Source of the DNA: Candidatus Eisenbacteria bacterium
GTDB taxonomy: Bacteria; Orphanbacterota; Orphanbacteria; Orphanbacterales; Orphanbacteraceae
Assembly: GCA_016930695.1 (NCBI GenBank)
Contig: JAFGGD010000020.1
Span: 80,028 to 144,027, forward strand
Direction: 5' to 3'
DNA length: 64,000 nucleotides
The number at the start of each line of letters is the position of its first letter. Within the stretch, counting starts at the first letter, position 1. Positions 17,766 to 26,892 of this stretch are shown here, in pieces. Made by a program: the position numbers and the translations under genes. The notes beneath the pieces are model-generated. The model was given only the letters and a program-made list of their open reading frames with translations. It did no database searches and had not been told where the DNA came from.

Positions 17766-19394
17766 ATGGCGGCGACGGACGAACGATCGGAGTGGACCCT
17801 CGTTCTGGGGCTGGCCGTTCTCTCGCTGGCCCTCTTTCTCGTCTACTGGGACGTGGGGGTCAACGACGACGAGGGCTATCTTCTCGGCGGGGTGACCCGT
17901 ATCCTGGACGGCCAGGTCCTCTACCGGGATTTCCACCACACCTACGCGCCGGGCCGTTTCTATCTGGTGGCGGGTCTCTTCCGCCTCTTCGGAGAGAACC
18001 TGCTCGTGCTTCGCGCCTTTTGGGTGATCCTGCGGGTCGCCGTCGTGCTTCTCGCCTACGCGGCGGGGAGGCGTGTTCTCTCCCGCCCCGCCGCCTTCGC
18101 CGCGGCGCTCCTCTTCATCGTCGCCCCCGGCCCCTGGCACAAGAGCTTCTTCCATCTGTTCGTCCTTCTCCAACTGATCGCCTTCGCCGGTCTGGGCCGG
18201 CGGGACTCGCTCCGCCCGGCGGCTCTCGCGGGTCTCGCCGCCGGCTTCGCTTTCCTCTTCCGCCAGGACCTGGGCGCCTTCGGCGTTCTCGTCTATCTCG
18301 TCCTTTTCGCCTTGAAGCGTTGGACGGGCGAGACGCCTCGCCGCGCGCTCGCCTTTCTCGCCGCCGCCGCCGCGCCGGTCGCGCCGGTGATCGTCGCCTT
18401 CGCCTTCTCCGGCGGGCTCGCCGAGGGGGCGGGCAAGGTGCTCCTCGCGGGGATGCGGGACAATCAGACCAACACGCTCCCCTTCCCGCCCCTCTTCCAC
18501 CCGATCCGCGGCGACGTGCGCGGCGCGGGGTTTTTCCTCCTCCGGCTCCTCTACTACGCGCCGGTTCCGCTTTATCTCGCCGCCTTCGCCGTCGGCGCGG
18601 TTCGTCTCGGGCGGGCCGGGACAGCATGGAGAGCCGGGAGAGCCGGGACCGGCGGGGAAGGGGGGAGGCGGCTCCTGGTCTACGCCCTCTTCGGGCTGCT
18701 CGCCTTCAACCAGACCCTCTGGAGGAGCGATCTGGCCCACCTGCTCCAGTCCCTCGCGCCCGCCTGGATCCTGCTTCTTTGGCTGTTCGACGAAACGGCG
18801 CGGCGCCGGCCTTTCCTCGGCAACGCCCTCGCCGGGATCCTGCCGGTGGCGGTGTTCGTTTTACTCCTGAACTATTCCCAGACGTGGTGGGACAGCTACG
18901 GCGCGGCTCGGATCGCCGCCGAGGGATTCCAGCCGATCCCCCCCTACTACACCGGTTCCCTCGCCCAGCTCGGCGGCGGGGAGACGCAGCGGCTCCCCTT
19001 CGACCGCGCGCCGCTCCGCACCACCCGGGAGCAGGCCGCTTTTCTGACGGTGCTCGGCGAAACCGTGGACCGCTACTCGCGGCCCGGGGACTATGTTCTC
19101 AGCGTTCCCGGATTGCAGATGACCTACTTCCTCTTCGACCGGAGGAACCCGACCGCCTACATCCACCTGCGGCGAGCCCTCGACTCGCGCGAGGAGGAGG
19201 ACCGCTACATCCGGGATCTGACGGAGAAGCCGACCCGTATGGTTCTCCTCCGGGATGCGCCGATCGACGGGCGGGAGGAGCGCCGCTTCTCTCTCTACGC
19301 GCCGCGGGTGTTCGAGGCGATCGAGCGGGAATTCGAACCCGTGGGCATGCTGGGCGACATTCGTGTCTACCGGCGGAAGGGAACCGGCCTTTGA
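17766..19394 (+). CDS. GT39-like membrane glycosyltransferase
   Basis: A 542-aa protein with an N-terminal helix followed at once by VNDDEGYLLGG (an acidic pair in the first exported loop, as in the Asp-Glu site of PMT/ArnT-type GT-C enzymes) and FHHTYAPGRFYLVAGLFRLFG. About ten more helices follow to residue ~380, then a soluble C-terminal part of about 160 aa (FLFDRRNPTAYIH). GT-C enzymes of this kind take sugar from a polyprenyl-phosphate donor. It starts 4 nt after the phosphodiesterase stop, and its own stop overlaps the TTG start of the flippase-domain gene, so all are probably one transcript. Confidence 0.82.
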   Translation: MAATDERSEWTLVLGLAVLSLALFLVYWDVGVNDDEGYLLGGVTRILDGQVLYRDFHHTYAPGRFYLVAGLFRLFGENLLVLRAFWVILRVAVVLLAYAAGRRVLSRPAAFAAALLFIVAPGPWHKSFFHLFVLLQLIAFAGLGRRDSLRPAALAGLAAGFAFLFRQDLGAFGVLVYLVLFALKRWTGETPRRALAFLAAAAAPVAPVIVAFAFSGGLAEGAGKVLLAGMRDNQTNTLPFPPLFHPIRGDVRGAGFFLLRLLYYAPVPLYLAAFAVGAVRLGRAGTAWRAGRAGTGGEGGRRLLVYALFGLLAFNQTLWRSDLAHLLQSLAPAWILLLWLFDETARRRPFLGNALAGILPVAVFVLLLNYSQTWWDSYGAARIAAEGFQPIPPYYTGSLAQLGGGETQRLPFDRAPLRTTREQAAFLTVLGETVDRYSRPGDYVLSVPGLQMTYFLFDRRNPTAYIHLRRALDSREEEDRYIRDLTEKPTRMVLLRDAPIDGREERRFSLYAPRVFEAIEREFEPVGMLGDIRVYRRKGTGL

Positions 19395-20374
19395 AAGGGA
19401 AGCTGCTGCGCCTCGCCGTCACGGTGTTCCTGCTGGCGCTCGTCCTCTCCCGCGTGGACTGGGACGATTTCCGGCGGATCGGCGCGGGCGTCCGGCCGGG
19501 GCTCGTGGCGATCGGATACGCACTCAACCTGGTGATGGTGGCGCTCAACACGGTCCGCTGGCGGGTCCTGGTGAACGCCCTCGGCGTACGGGTTTCGATG
19601 CTCCGGCTCGGCTCTTATTACTTCGTCTGTATGTTCTTCAATAATTTCATGCCCACCTCCATCGGCGGCGACGTGATCCGCGTCATCGATCTCGCCCGCC
19701 ACACCGGACGCAAGACCACGGCCATGGCGTCCATCGTGGTGGAGAGGCTTCTCGGCCTCTACGTCCTCTTCCCCCTCTGCCTCGGCGCATTTTTCCTCCT
19801 CCGGAGCGACCTGCCGGAGCGCCGCTGGTTTCTCCTCGCCGAGGGGGGAATGGCGGCGGCATTTTTCTTCGGCACGTTGGTCATCCGCAGGAGAAACGTT
19901 CGACGCCTCGAGCCGCTTCTCCGACCCTTCGAATCGGGACTCCGGCGCTTCGGGCTCCGGGAGAAGGCGGCGGGATTCTACGACACCCTCGATTTCTACA
20001 AAGGGCGCCGCCGTGAAGTGGGTTGGGCGCTCTTCCTGTCCGTCCTCTCGCGGGCGGTCTGGGTGGTGAGCTGCTGGGTACTCGGTCTTTCCATCGGGAT
20101 CGATCTGGGGCCGGTGCACTTCTTCCTCCTCATGCCCCTCGTCGAGGTGGGACGGATGATCCCGATTTCGCTCAACGGCATGGGGATCCGGGAGGGCGTG
20201 CTGGTTATCGTCCTCGGCCTTTTCGGAACCGGCGAAGCGGAGGCGGTCTTCCTCTCGGTCCTCGTCTACGGCATCTTCTTGATCAACGGGCTCCTCGGCG
20301 GAGTCGTTTACGGGCTTCGCGGGTTTTTCGACCCCAAGCCGGCGCCGGAGGGGGGGAGGGATGGAACGGCCTAA
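19391..20374 (+). CDS. LPG-synthase-type TM (UPF0104/flippase-like) protein
   Basis: A 327-aa integral membrane protein of the lysylphosphatidylglycerol synthetase TM-domain family (UPF0104). Features are DWDDFRRIGAGVRPG after the first helix, then NTVRWRVLVNALG, SYYFVCMFFNNFMPTSIGGDVIRVIDLAR and a late PISLNGMGIREGVLV, all hallmarks of the family. Members translocate or modify lipids and often accompany glycan-assembly genes. The start is TTG, preceded by GGAAGGGAA and overlapping the previous stop (TTGA). A much longer frame upstream is a shadow of the GT39-like gene. The 3' end overlaps the next gene by 14 nt. Confidence 0.85.
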   Translation: MKGKLLRLAVTVFLLALVLSRVDWDDFRRIGAGVRPGLVAIGYALNLVMVALNTVRWRVLVNALGVRVSMLRLGSYYFVCMFFNNFMPTSIGGDVIRVIDLARHTGRKTTAMASIVVERLLGLYVLFPLCLGAFFLLRSDLPERRWFLLAEGGMAAAFFFGTLVIRRRNVRRLEPLLRPFESGLRRFGLREKAAGFYDTLDFYKGRRREVGWALFLSVLSRAVWVVSCWVLGLSIGIDLGPVHFFLLMPLVEVGRMIPISLNGMGIREGVLVIVLGLFGTGEAEAVFLSVLVYGIFLINGLLGGVVYGLRGFFDPKPAPEGGRDGTA

Positions 20375-22643
20375 ACGTCGCCTGTCGCGCCGCCGCATCC
20401 TTCTCGCCCTCTATGCGAGCGCCCTCCTTCTCCGCCTGCTCTACCTGGCCGACGCGCGGAGCAACCCCTTCCTGGACGCCCTCGGGCTGGACGCCCGCTA
20501 CTACGACCTGCGCGCCCGGGAGATCCTCGAAGAGGGGCTCGTCGGCGACGAGGCCTACTTCATGGGGCCCCTCTACCCCCATCTTCTCGCCCTCGTCTAC
20601 GGCGCGGCGGGACGAAACCTCGACCTGGTCCGCGTCCTCCAAGCGTTGATCGCCGCCTTCGTGCCGGTTCTGATTTACCGGATCGGTTCGCGGCTCCTCT
20701 CGCCCACCCGGGCGATGATCGCGGCGGTCGCGGCCGTTTTCTACGGCCCCTTTTTGTTTTATGTGGGAACTATATTATACACGACGCTGGCGGTCACGCT
20801 GATCCTCTGGATCCTGGACCGGATCATCCGCCCCCGCGGGGAGCGGACCGGGGCGGGACTCTTTTTCACGGGGATCCTCTTCGGGCTCGCCGCGGTGGGG
20901 AAGGGAAATCTTCTCTTCTTTCTTCCTTTCGCGCTCGCCGCCGTCGCCCTGCCGGAAAAGAAAGGGGGGAGACCGGACCTCCGCGCGCCGGCGCTTCTCC
21001 TCGGCGGGCTCCTCGTGGTGGTCGGCCTGGTGACGGCGCGAAACCGGGCGGCGAGCGGCGACTGGGTCTGGCTCACCTCCAACGGCGGCCTGAACTTCTA
21101 CATCGGCAACGGGCCGGAGTCTTCCGGCGCATACGAGAAGCCGAAGGGGCTCGACGTGGACAACGACCCCTCCGGGAAGGGGCTGCTGGAGAGAGAGGTC
21201 GGGCGGTCGCTCACGCCGACCGCCCTCTCCCGCGAGTGGAGCGACCGGGCGATCCGCTGGATCCGGGAAAACCCAGGCGCGGAGGCGCGGCTTCTGCTGC
21301 GCAAGACGGTCTTCTTCTTCTCCGACGTGGAGATCCCCCAGATCGAGAGCTACCGTTTTCAGATGCGGTACGGCGGCTTGACGCGGGCGCTGCACATCCC
21401 CTTCGGCCTGATCGCCCCCCTCGCCCTCGCGGGGATCGCGGCCTTTCTGCGGCGGCGGACCTGGGTCCTCGTCGCGTTTCTCTTCTCCTACGCCGCGTCG
21501 ATCATTTTCTTCTTCGTGCTCACCCGTTATCGCCTGCCGGTGGTGCCGGTGCTTCTCCTCATGAGCGCCGTTACCCTCGCCGACGCGGTGGAGGCGTTTC
21601 GCCGCCGTCGCTACCGTCGCCTGGCGGTTCTGGGCGCCTGGTTCGTTCCCCTCTTTCTCTTCAGCAACCTGAACTTCTACCGGATCTCGCCGAGCACCGG
21701 TGAGGCCCAGTCCCACTATCGGCTCGGTATCATCCGGCAGTCCGAGGGGGACACGGAGGGAGCGCTCCGCGAGTATCGCCGGTCGATCGAACTGGATCCG
21801 GACTACGAGCGCTCCCGCCTCAATCTGGGTGAACTGCTCGCCGTCACCGGGGAGAGGGAGGAGGCGGAGCGGCAGTTCCGCGAGGCGATCCGCATCGCTC
21901 CGGACTACGCGAAGGCGTACGGCAACCTCGGCGCGCTCCTCTATCGGACCGACAGGCGCGAGGAGGGGAGGGCGGCTTTGGAGCGCGCGGTCGCCCTCGA
22001 TCCGGAGTACGGCCGGGGCCTGCTCCACCTCGCCGTTCTCGCGTTGATCGAGGGAGAGGAAGACGGTTCTTCGCGCGCGAAGAGGGCGCTCGAGCACCTT
22101 GCGCCGGACGACCCGATACGGGGCCTGGCCGGGGAGTTCCTCGCGCGACTCGAAGAGGTGGAGACGATCGCCCGGTCGCGGAAGGCGAGGGGGCTCGATC
22201 CGTTCCCGCCGCCGGCCACGCGGGAGGCGATGGCGGCGGAGCTTCTCCGGGACCGGAGGGACACGGCGGAACTCTACGACCGGGGGGCCCGGGGGGGCGA
22301 TCCGGCGGCTCTCTATTTCCGGGGCGCCGCGCTCTACAGGGCGGGGGATCTGGATGGAGCGCGCCGTGATTTCGAGGCGGCGCTGAAAAAGGCGCCGGAG
22401 ATGCCTTTCCTCCACTTCGCCGTCGGCGTGCTTCGCCACAGAGAGGGGAGGCCGGACCTCGCGCTCGCCGAGTTCCTCGAGGAGACCCGCCTCCATCCCG
22501 GTTTCGCGCCGGCGTGGAAGAACGCCGCCCTGCTCACCGCCCGCTCCGGCGACAGAGAGGAAGCGCGGCGGTTGGCGGCCGAATATCTGAGGCGTGGGGG
22601 CGAGGAGGACCCGGCGATCCGCGACCTTATGGGATCCTCCTAG
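20361..22643 (+). CDS. GT39-like glycosyltransferase fused to C-terminal TPRs
   Basis: A 760-aa fusion. Residues ~12-440 form a GT-C membrane region (LDARYYDLRAREIL with an acidic first loop, GPLYPHLLALVYGAAG, GGLNFYIGNGPESSGAY). Residues ~450-755 are soluble and hold TPR units: AQSHYRLGIIRQSEGDTEGALREYRRSIELDPD, then further 34-residue repeats, a linker and two more repeats near the end. The TPR part may dock partner proteins on the exported face. Translation starts inside the upstream gene. The stop TAG shares a palindromic CTAG with the stop of the convergent gene. A paralogue with the same fusion lies at 56022. Confidence 0.82.
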   Translation: MERPKRRLSRRRILLALYASALLLRLLYLADARSNPFLDALGLDARYYDLRAREILEEGLVGDEAYFMGPLYPHLLALVYGAAGRNLDLVRVLQALIAAFVPVLIYRIGSRLLSPTRAMIAAVAAVFYGPFLFYVGTILYTTLAVTLILWILDRIIRPRGERTGAGLFFTGILFGLAAVGKGNLLFFLPFALAAVALPEKKGGRPDLRAPALLLGGLLVVVGLVTARNRAASGDWVWLTSNGGLNFYIGNGPESSGAYEKPKGLDVDNDPSGKGLLEREVGRSLTPTALSREWSDRAIRWIRENPGAEARLLLRKTVFFFSDVEIPQIESYRFQMRYGGLTRALHIPFGLIAPLALAGIAAFLRRRTWVLVAFLFSYAASIIFFFVLTRYRLPVVPVLLLMSAVTLADAVEAFRRRRYRRLAVLGAWFVPLFLFSNLNFYRISPSTGEAQSHYRLGIIRQSEGDTEGALREYRRSIELDPDYERSRLNLGELLAVTGEREEAERQFREAIRIAPDYAKAYGNLGALLYRTDRREEGRAALERAVALDPEYGRGLLHLAVLALIEGEEDGSSRAKRALEHLAPDDPIRGLAGEFLARLEEVETIARSRKARGLDPFPPPATREAMAAELLRDRRDTAELYDRGARGGDPAALYFRGAALYRAGDLDGARRDFEAALKKAPEMPFLHFAVGVLRHREGRPDLALAEFLEETRLHPGFAPAWKNAALLTARSGDREEARRLAAEYLRRGGEEDPAIRDLMGSS

Positions 22644-24643
22644 CGGTCGGTTTCCGGGGCGTTTTCCTCGCGGTGCTCCACGCCGCGCGCTTCCGGAAGA
22701 CGGTAAAGCTCCAGCCCGTTCCAGGCGCCCGCCCGCCCGCATCGTTCCCAAGCGGCGTTCATCACGCGGATCCCCTCCGGCGGCGACCAGCGCGTGAACA
22801 CATTCTGCAGGGTCCGGTTCACGAGCGCCCAGCGGTATCCCTCCCGGCGGAGCCTCTCCAGCCAGCGGTCCGGCGAACCCGCCTCGTCGGCCGCGGCGGC
22901 GAGGGCGGAGGCTTCGAAGAAGCTGTCCGCCCCGTAGGGCCGTCTCCAGTAATATCCCCGGTTCTCCCATACGAGGAGAGATCTCTCCCCGGGGGGGACG
23001 ATCCTCTCCGCTTCGCGGAAGGCGCGGTACGACTGCACTTTTCGGGAGAGGTACGTTTCCCGGTTCTCGCGTCCCGTAACGACGGGGAGCGCGTCGCGCG
23101 CCGTCTCCCGCGCGACCGGGGCGATGAGGAGGAGCGCGACGACGGCGAAGAGCGCCGCCTGCGCCGTTCCCGCCGCGCCTTTTTCGGTCCGCCAGTGGGC
23201 GCCGGCGATCCCGGCGAGGAGAAGGATTACGGGGAGCAGGAAGCGGAGTTGCTGGGAGCCGGCCCCCCACAGGTAGACGCCGGCGAGCGCGATCACCAGA
23301 AACCACCTCGCCGTCCGTCCCCCACGCCACAGAGCCCAAGGCGTCCAGAGAAGGAGCGCCGGCGAGAGCACGCCGTCGAAGAACCGATAGACGGGTTGCC
23401 CGTGCAGGACCGCGTTCCAAGGGAGGAGAAGCCAGTGTCGCGCGTCCCTCCCCATCCCGATCGAACGCTGCCAGTCGATCAGGCGGCGTCCCAGCTCGGG
23501 GCTCCAACCCTCGCCGCCGAGCGCCGCGGGGAACATCGGGAAGAGGGGGTTCCCCGTTTCCGCCGCGGCCTTGACCATCCAGGGGACGACGAGGATATGG
23601 GAGAGGCCGACGAAGAGGAGGACTTCCCGAAGCCCGCGCCGGCGCGCGCCCGGAAGAACGGGAAGGAGAAGGATCGCGGGGAGGAGAGGATAGGCTGCGT
23701 AGGAGCTGTATTTCACGGCGAGCATGGAGCCGGCGAAGAGCGCCGCCGCGATCCATTCCCCCGCGCCTCCCCCGTCTCGGCGTCGGAGAAGGTGCAACGC
23801 CGCGAGCCCGAAGAAGAGGGAGGCGGCGAGGTCCACGTTCCCCACGGTGCGCGGGTCGAGGACGAGGGGGATCGAGAGGAAGAGGAGCGCCGCCGCCCGG
23901 CCATCCGCGCCGGCGCGCATCCTGCGTGCGATCCGCGCCGCGATACCGGCGTTCAGTCCGAGAAGGAGAATGTACAAGGCGCGCGCGGAGGGCTCGCCGC
24001 CGAATCGGTAGGCGATCGCGTAAAGGAGGTCCGCCGCGTGGGGCATGCGCGCGTAAACGAGGTCGGGCGCCGCGGCGAAGCTCCTCCCCTCCGCATAGGC
24101 GCGGGCGAGCGTCATGTGGTAGACCATCGGGTCGTTCGCCGTGAGCGGCGCCAGGGCGCGCACCAGCGCGGTCGCGAGCGCCGCGAGAATCAGCGCGCCG
24201 AGCACCCAGCCGGCGACGGATCGGGGCGGCCGCGGCGCACGCGGCCACGGGATCACGCCGCGCCGGAACGCCGCGGCCGGAAGGAGGAGCAGGGGAAGAA
24301 GAAAAGCCGTCCGAAAGGCGCCCGCCGTGAGAAGGAGGAAAGCGGAGACCCACGCGGCGACGAAACCGAGACCGATCGCGCCGCTCCATCCGGGGCGGCG
24401 GAGGTGAAGGAGACGGGCGATCCCCGCGCCGGAGAGGAGGGCGATCGCCGCGAGGGCCGTCGCGCCGAGAAGCGCCGTCCCCTCTTCCGTCCAGGGCGGA
24501 TCGAAGGAACCGAGCTCCCCGGGCGAGCCGAAGGCGGGGCGGGGCGGGTGCTCCCCCAGGAAGCGGATCATTAAGAAAGCGGCCGCCGCCGCCCACGCCG
24601 CGACCGCCGCCGCCGATCTCCATGACCCCTTCCGATCGGTCAC
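22640..24643 (-). CDS. GT39-like membrane protein, probable glycosyltransferase
   Basis: A 667-aa hydrophobic protein with about 13 transmembrane segments. The second exported loop has LTANDPMVYHMTLARAYAEG, the GT-C style acidic/His segment (NDxMVYH), followed by PHAADLLYAIAYRFGG. The soluble C-terminal ~150 aa include LSRKVQSYRAFREAERIVPPGERSLLVWENRGYYW. The chosen GTG start has AGGGG seven bases upstream; a second GTG eight codons earlier (24667) is possible but has poorer spacing. It is the only - strand gene of the glycan block, convergent with the GT-TPR gene and divergent from the lipoprotein gene at 24823. The family is likely; the substrate is unknown. Confidence 0.75.
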   Translation of the reverse strand: MTDRKGSWRSAAAVAAWAAAAAFLMIRFLGEHPPRPAFGSPGELGSFDPPWTEEGTALLGATALAAIALLSGAGIARLLHLRRPGWSGAIGLGFVAAWVSAFLLLTAGAFRTAFLLPLLLLPAAAFRRGVIPWPRAPRPPRSVAGWVLGALILAALATALVRALAPLTANDPMVYHMTLARAYAEGRSFAAAPDLVYARMPHAADLLYAIAYRFGGEPSARALYILLLGLNAGIAARIARRMRAGADGRAAALLFLSIPLVLDPRTVGNVDLAASLFFGLAALHLLRRRDGGGAGEWIAAALFAGSMLAVKYSSYAAYPLLPAILLLPVLPGARRRGLREVLLFVGLSHILVVPWMVKAAAETGNPLFPMFPAALGGEGWSPELGRRLIDWQRSIGMGRDARHWLLLPWNAVLHGQPVYRFFDGVLSPALLLWTPWALWRGGRTARWFLVIALAGVYLWGAGSQQLRFLLPVILLLAGIAGAHWRTEKGAAGTAQAALFAVVALLLIAPVARETARDALPVVTGRENRETYLSRKVQSYRAFREAERIVPPGERSLLVWENRGYYWRRPYGADSFFEASALAAAADEAGSPDRWLERLRREGYRWALVNRTLQNVFTRWSPPEGIRVMNAAWERCGRAGAWNGLELYRLPEARGVEHREENAPETDR

Positions 24644-24695
24644 ACCGGAACCCCTCGTTTCGCCCACTCCGGCGGGCCGGACCGCGATGACTCCC

Positions 24696-24725
24696 TTGAC
24701 AGCGCGCCTTCCCCGTCAGTATAGT
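24696..24725 (+). promoter_or_regulatory. Sigma70-type promoter for the TolB-like lipoprotein gene
   Basis: TTGACA at 24696-24701, an 18-bp spacer and TATAGT at 24720-24725, giving a transcription start near 24732 and a leader of about 90 nt before the strong AAAGGAGG site. It sits between divergent genes. A TATACT hexamer can be read on the - strand over the same bases, but without a convincing -35. Confidence 0.75.
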
Positions 24726-24822
24726 GATCGCGTTTGATTTTACTTGGGTTAGAAACAGGAGTCCATCGTTTGACGATATCCCCCCGGCGGGATCGATCCG
24801 GGGGTCGAAAGGAGGATACGAG

Positions 24823-26472
24823 GTGGCGGGTCATCTGCGGCGGTCGGGACGGGTCCTGGCGGCGTTCGTCGCGTTCTTGATTATCGCGGCCGGGTGCGGA
24901 GATGATGACGATTCGCCCATCTTCGATTGTCCGAATTGCGGCGACTGGGACAAGATCGTCGACGCGAACGCCTCCTATCCTTCCTATCGTCCCGGATCGG
25001 ACCGCGATGTAATCGCCTATAGCACCGATCGCGGAAACGCTTTGAACATCGAGCATATCTGGATCTGCGACCGCACGGACGGCGATGCGCCCGTTTTTTA
25101 CCAAATCACCTCCGGTTCGAGCGATGACTTCGATCCCATGTGGTCGCCGAGCGGGGACCGGATCTCCTTCACCCGCTCCACCGGTTTCGGCTACGAGCTT
25201 TATCTGGTTCTCATAGACGATTTCAGCAACCCCGGCGATGAAATTCGCCTCACCAACACCAATGTCGCCGACACGGTGACGGTCAGCCGCCCCGCCGCCT
25301 CCTCTTGGTTGGACGACGACACCATCCTCTACTCGGACGGGCAGAACATCATGACCATCACACTCGACGGCGACGAGCCGGTCTCCTTTAGGAAAGTGGT
25401 CAACGACCCCTCCGATTTCGTTCTCTCCGGAACCGAGGATTTCGTCGAGAACCAACCGACCGGGTTCCGTTCCGGGTCGACCGACCAGATTTACTTCGTT
25501 TCCGACACCCGGGTTCCCCTGGGAGCGATCGCCGTGAGCGCCTACGACGAGGACTCGGGCGAGCCTCTCGACGCGGAGATCTTTCTCGAAGGCTTCCCCA
25601 CGGGAGCGACCACTCCGGATACTCTGGGCGGCCGCCCCGAAGGGGGGTATCGCGTGGGGGTCGGCATCACCGATCCCGAGGCGACGGAAACCTATTGCGA
25701 CACGATCTTCTCCGATCTGATCAACGTGTTCGAAAACACCGTCTCCCCCCTCGAGTTCCAATTCAACAACCCCCGGGGGAGGATCATCCTTCTCGCGAAA
25801 CCGCTTCTCGCCAAGTTTTACTGGGACGGCGAACAGAGAACCTCCATCCAGACCGACACCACCATCATCGACTGCGTTTACCCGGGCGTGCTCCACGAGG
25901 TGAAGATCGTCGCCATCGAGGCGAGGGACGAGTTCGGCAACTTTCTCCGGGACTCGATATGGGTCTCCGTCGATGAGCGGCAGGACTCCATCGTCGTTCT
26001 GGACGTGACGGGTCAGACCGGCAAGTCGGCCCCCGCCTCCGGAACTTGCCGAGTCATCCATCCTTGCAAGGAGGATTGGAACACCCCGAATTCTTCCGGG
26101 AAGACCGCCCAGTGGATCAAGACCCTGTGGCGATATGACACGTCCACGGGAGCTTACCGGACCATCTCCCAAGAGGGAGAAACCCCCACGCATCCCGCGG
26201 TGGATCCCACCGGCCAGTATTTGGCCTATGTTGTTGATGGAAATAGCCTTAAGATCGTTTCCACTACCGAGGAGAACCAGGAGTGGTGGATCCCTCTCCC
26301 CGGGGCGACGGGGATCAACATTTGCTACCGCGAGGTGGCCCATCCATCCTGGTCGGCCGACGGGAGCCATATCGTCGTTTCGATGAGTCCGTGTACGGAC
26401 CAGCCTTCGTCCGACCACAATGCCGGTCAGTTCGAGATTTGGGAGGTTCGGGTAGATAAATACCTGGACTGA
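24823..26472 (+). CDS. TolB-like (PD40 repeat) lipoprotein
   Basis: A 549-aa lipoprotein. The GTG start is chosen because AAAGGAGG precedes it by seven bases and because the longer frame would begin inside the -10 element. The signal peptide ends in FLIIAAGC, a lipobox, followed by an Asp-rich stretch. WD40-like PD40 strands are visible: FDPMWSPSGDRISFTR near residue 100, then HPAVDPTGQYLAYVVDG near 457 and PSWSADGSHIVVSM near 507, as in TolB propellers. The middle (about 230-410) resembles carboxypeptidase-regulatory or PEGA-like beta sandwiches (VSAYDEDSGEPLDAEIFLEG, RGRIILLAKPLLAKFYWDG). It is probably an envelope protein; its partners are unknown. Confidence 0.78.
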   Translation: MAGHLRRSGRVLAAFVAFLIIAAGCGDDDDSPIFDCPNCGDWDKIVDANASYPSYRPGSDRDVIAYSTDRGNALNIEHIWICDRTDGDAPVFYQITSGSSDDFDPMWSPSGDRISFTRSTGFGYELYLVLIDDFSNPGDEIRLTNTNVADTVTVSRPAASSWLDDDTILYSDGQNIMTITLDGDEPVSFRKVVNDPSDFVLSGTEDFVENQPTGFRSGSTDQIYFVSDTRVPLGAIAVSAYDEDSGEPLDAEIFLEGFPTGATTPDTLGGRPEGGYRVGVGITDPEATETYCDTIFSDLINVFENTVSPLEFQFNNPRGRIILLAKPLLAKFYWDGEQRTSIQTDTTIIDCVYPGVLHEVKIVAIEARDEFGNFLRDSIWVSVDERQDSIVVLDVTGQTGKSAPASGTCRVIHPCKEDWNTPNSSGKTAQWIKTLWRYDTSTGAYRTISQEGETPTHPAVDPTGQYLAYVVDGNSLKIVSTTEENQEWWIPLPGATGINICYREVAHPSWSADGSHIVVSMSPCTDQPSSDHNAGQFEIWEVRVDKYLD

Positions 26473-26514
26473 GCGAAAAATCGGCTAACCACTTTCAAAT
26501 CCGGCGTTAACCCA

Positions 26515-26544
26515 TTGACATTCGTCGCTTCATTTTGGTATAAT
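26515..26544 (+). promoter_or_regulatory. Perfect-consensus sigma70-type promoter
   Basis: TTGACA (26515-26520), an 18-bp spacer and TATAAT (26539-26544). Both hexamers match the consensus exactly, and TTGG precedes the -10. The start is predicted near 26551, so the 1165-aa secreted protein gene would have a leader of about 340 nt. Confidence 0.82.
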
Positions 26545-26550
26545 GGCCAA

Positions 26551-26892
26551 CGATGCGACGAAATGTACTGATTTATGGTGGATTGCCTCCCCTTTCGCAG
26601 CCAGGTAACCGGTACGCGCCCCGCGGCGGGGCGGACTTCGTCGTGTGTGCTGCGAGGGGGTCTTTCCTTAGACGTGAGGAGGTGATAAGCACAGGCAAAA
26701 GAGACCGCGCATGATGTTTTATTGAGGATGCCCGCGTTTCGAGTGAGGAATTCCATCCGTCGCAGGGTTCCTGATCGGATCGTGGGTGTGGGTCGTCTCC
26801 CGCGCGAGATAGCCGGCCTCCTCTCGAAGGGGGAAATACGGCGGAGGGCGGTCCATGTGATTCTTGTTCCTTATGCGATGGAGGGCAGAAGT
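26551..26892 (+). promoter_or_regulatory. Long 5' leader of the major secreted protein gene
   Basis: About 340 nt lie between the predicted transcription start and the chosen ATG, with no convincing gene. The frame of the downstream gene is open from 26722, but that part is not protein-like and lacks a signal peptide. The leader contains a strong GC hairpin at 26617-26633 (CGCCCCGC/GCGGGGCG), a second small stem GTCT/AGAC near 26661-26674, and a GAGGAGGTGA sequence at about 26675. It could be a cis-regulatory or mRNA-stabilising leader. No known riboswitch class was recognised. Confidence 0.45.

Noticed and set aside
20775..24623. 1282-codon open frame on the - strand across the GT-TPR gene and the - strand GT39-like gene
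   Set aside because: The translation is Arg/Pro/Gly-rich with no domain. It is a GC-bias shadow of the real genes in other frames.
26675..26705. GATAAGCACAGGCAAAAG resembles the start of a c-di-GMP-I (GEMM) riboswitch
   Set aside because: Only about ten bases resemble the core. The GACGCAAAGCC block and the tetraloop-receptor part are missing downstream.
26427..26756. 109-codon - strand frame opposite the leader of the 1165-aa protein
   Set aside because: It overlaps a perfect + strand promoter and the 3' end of the lipoprotein gene, and it has no domain.
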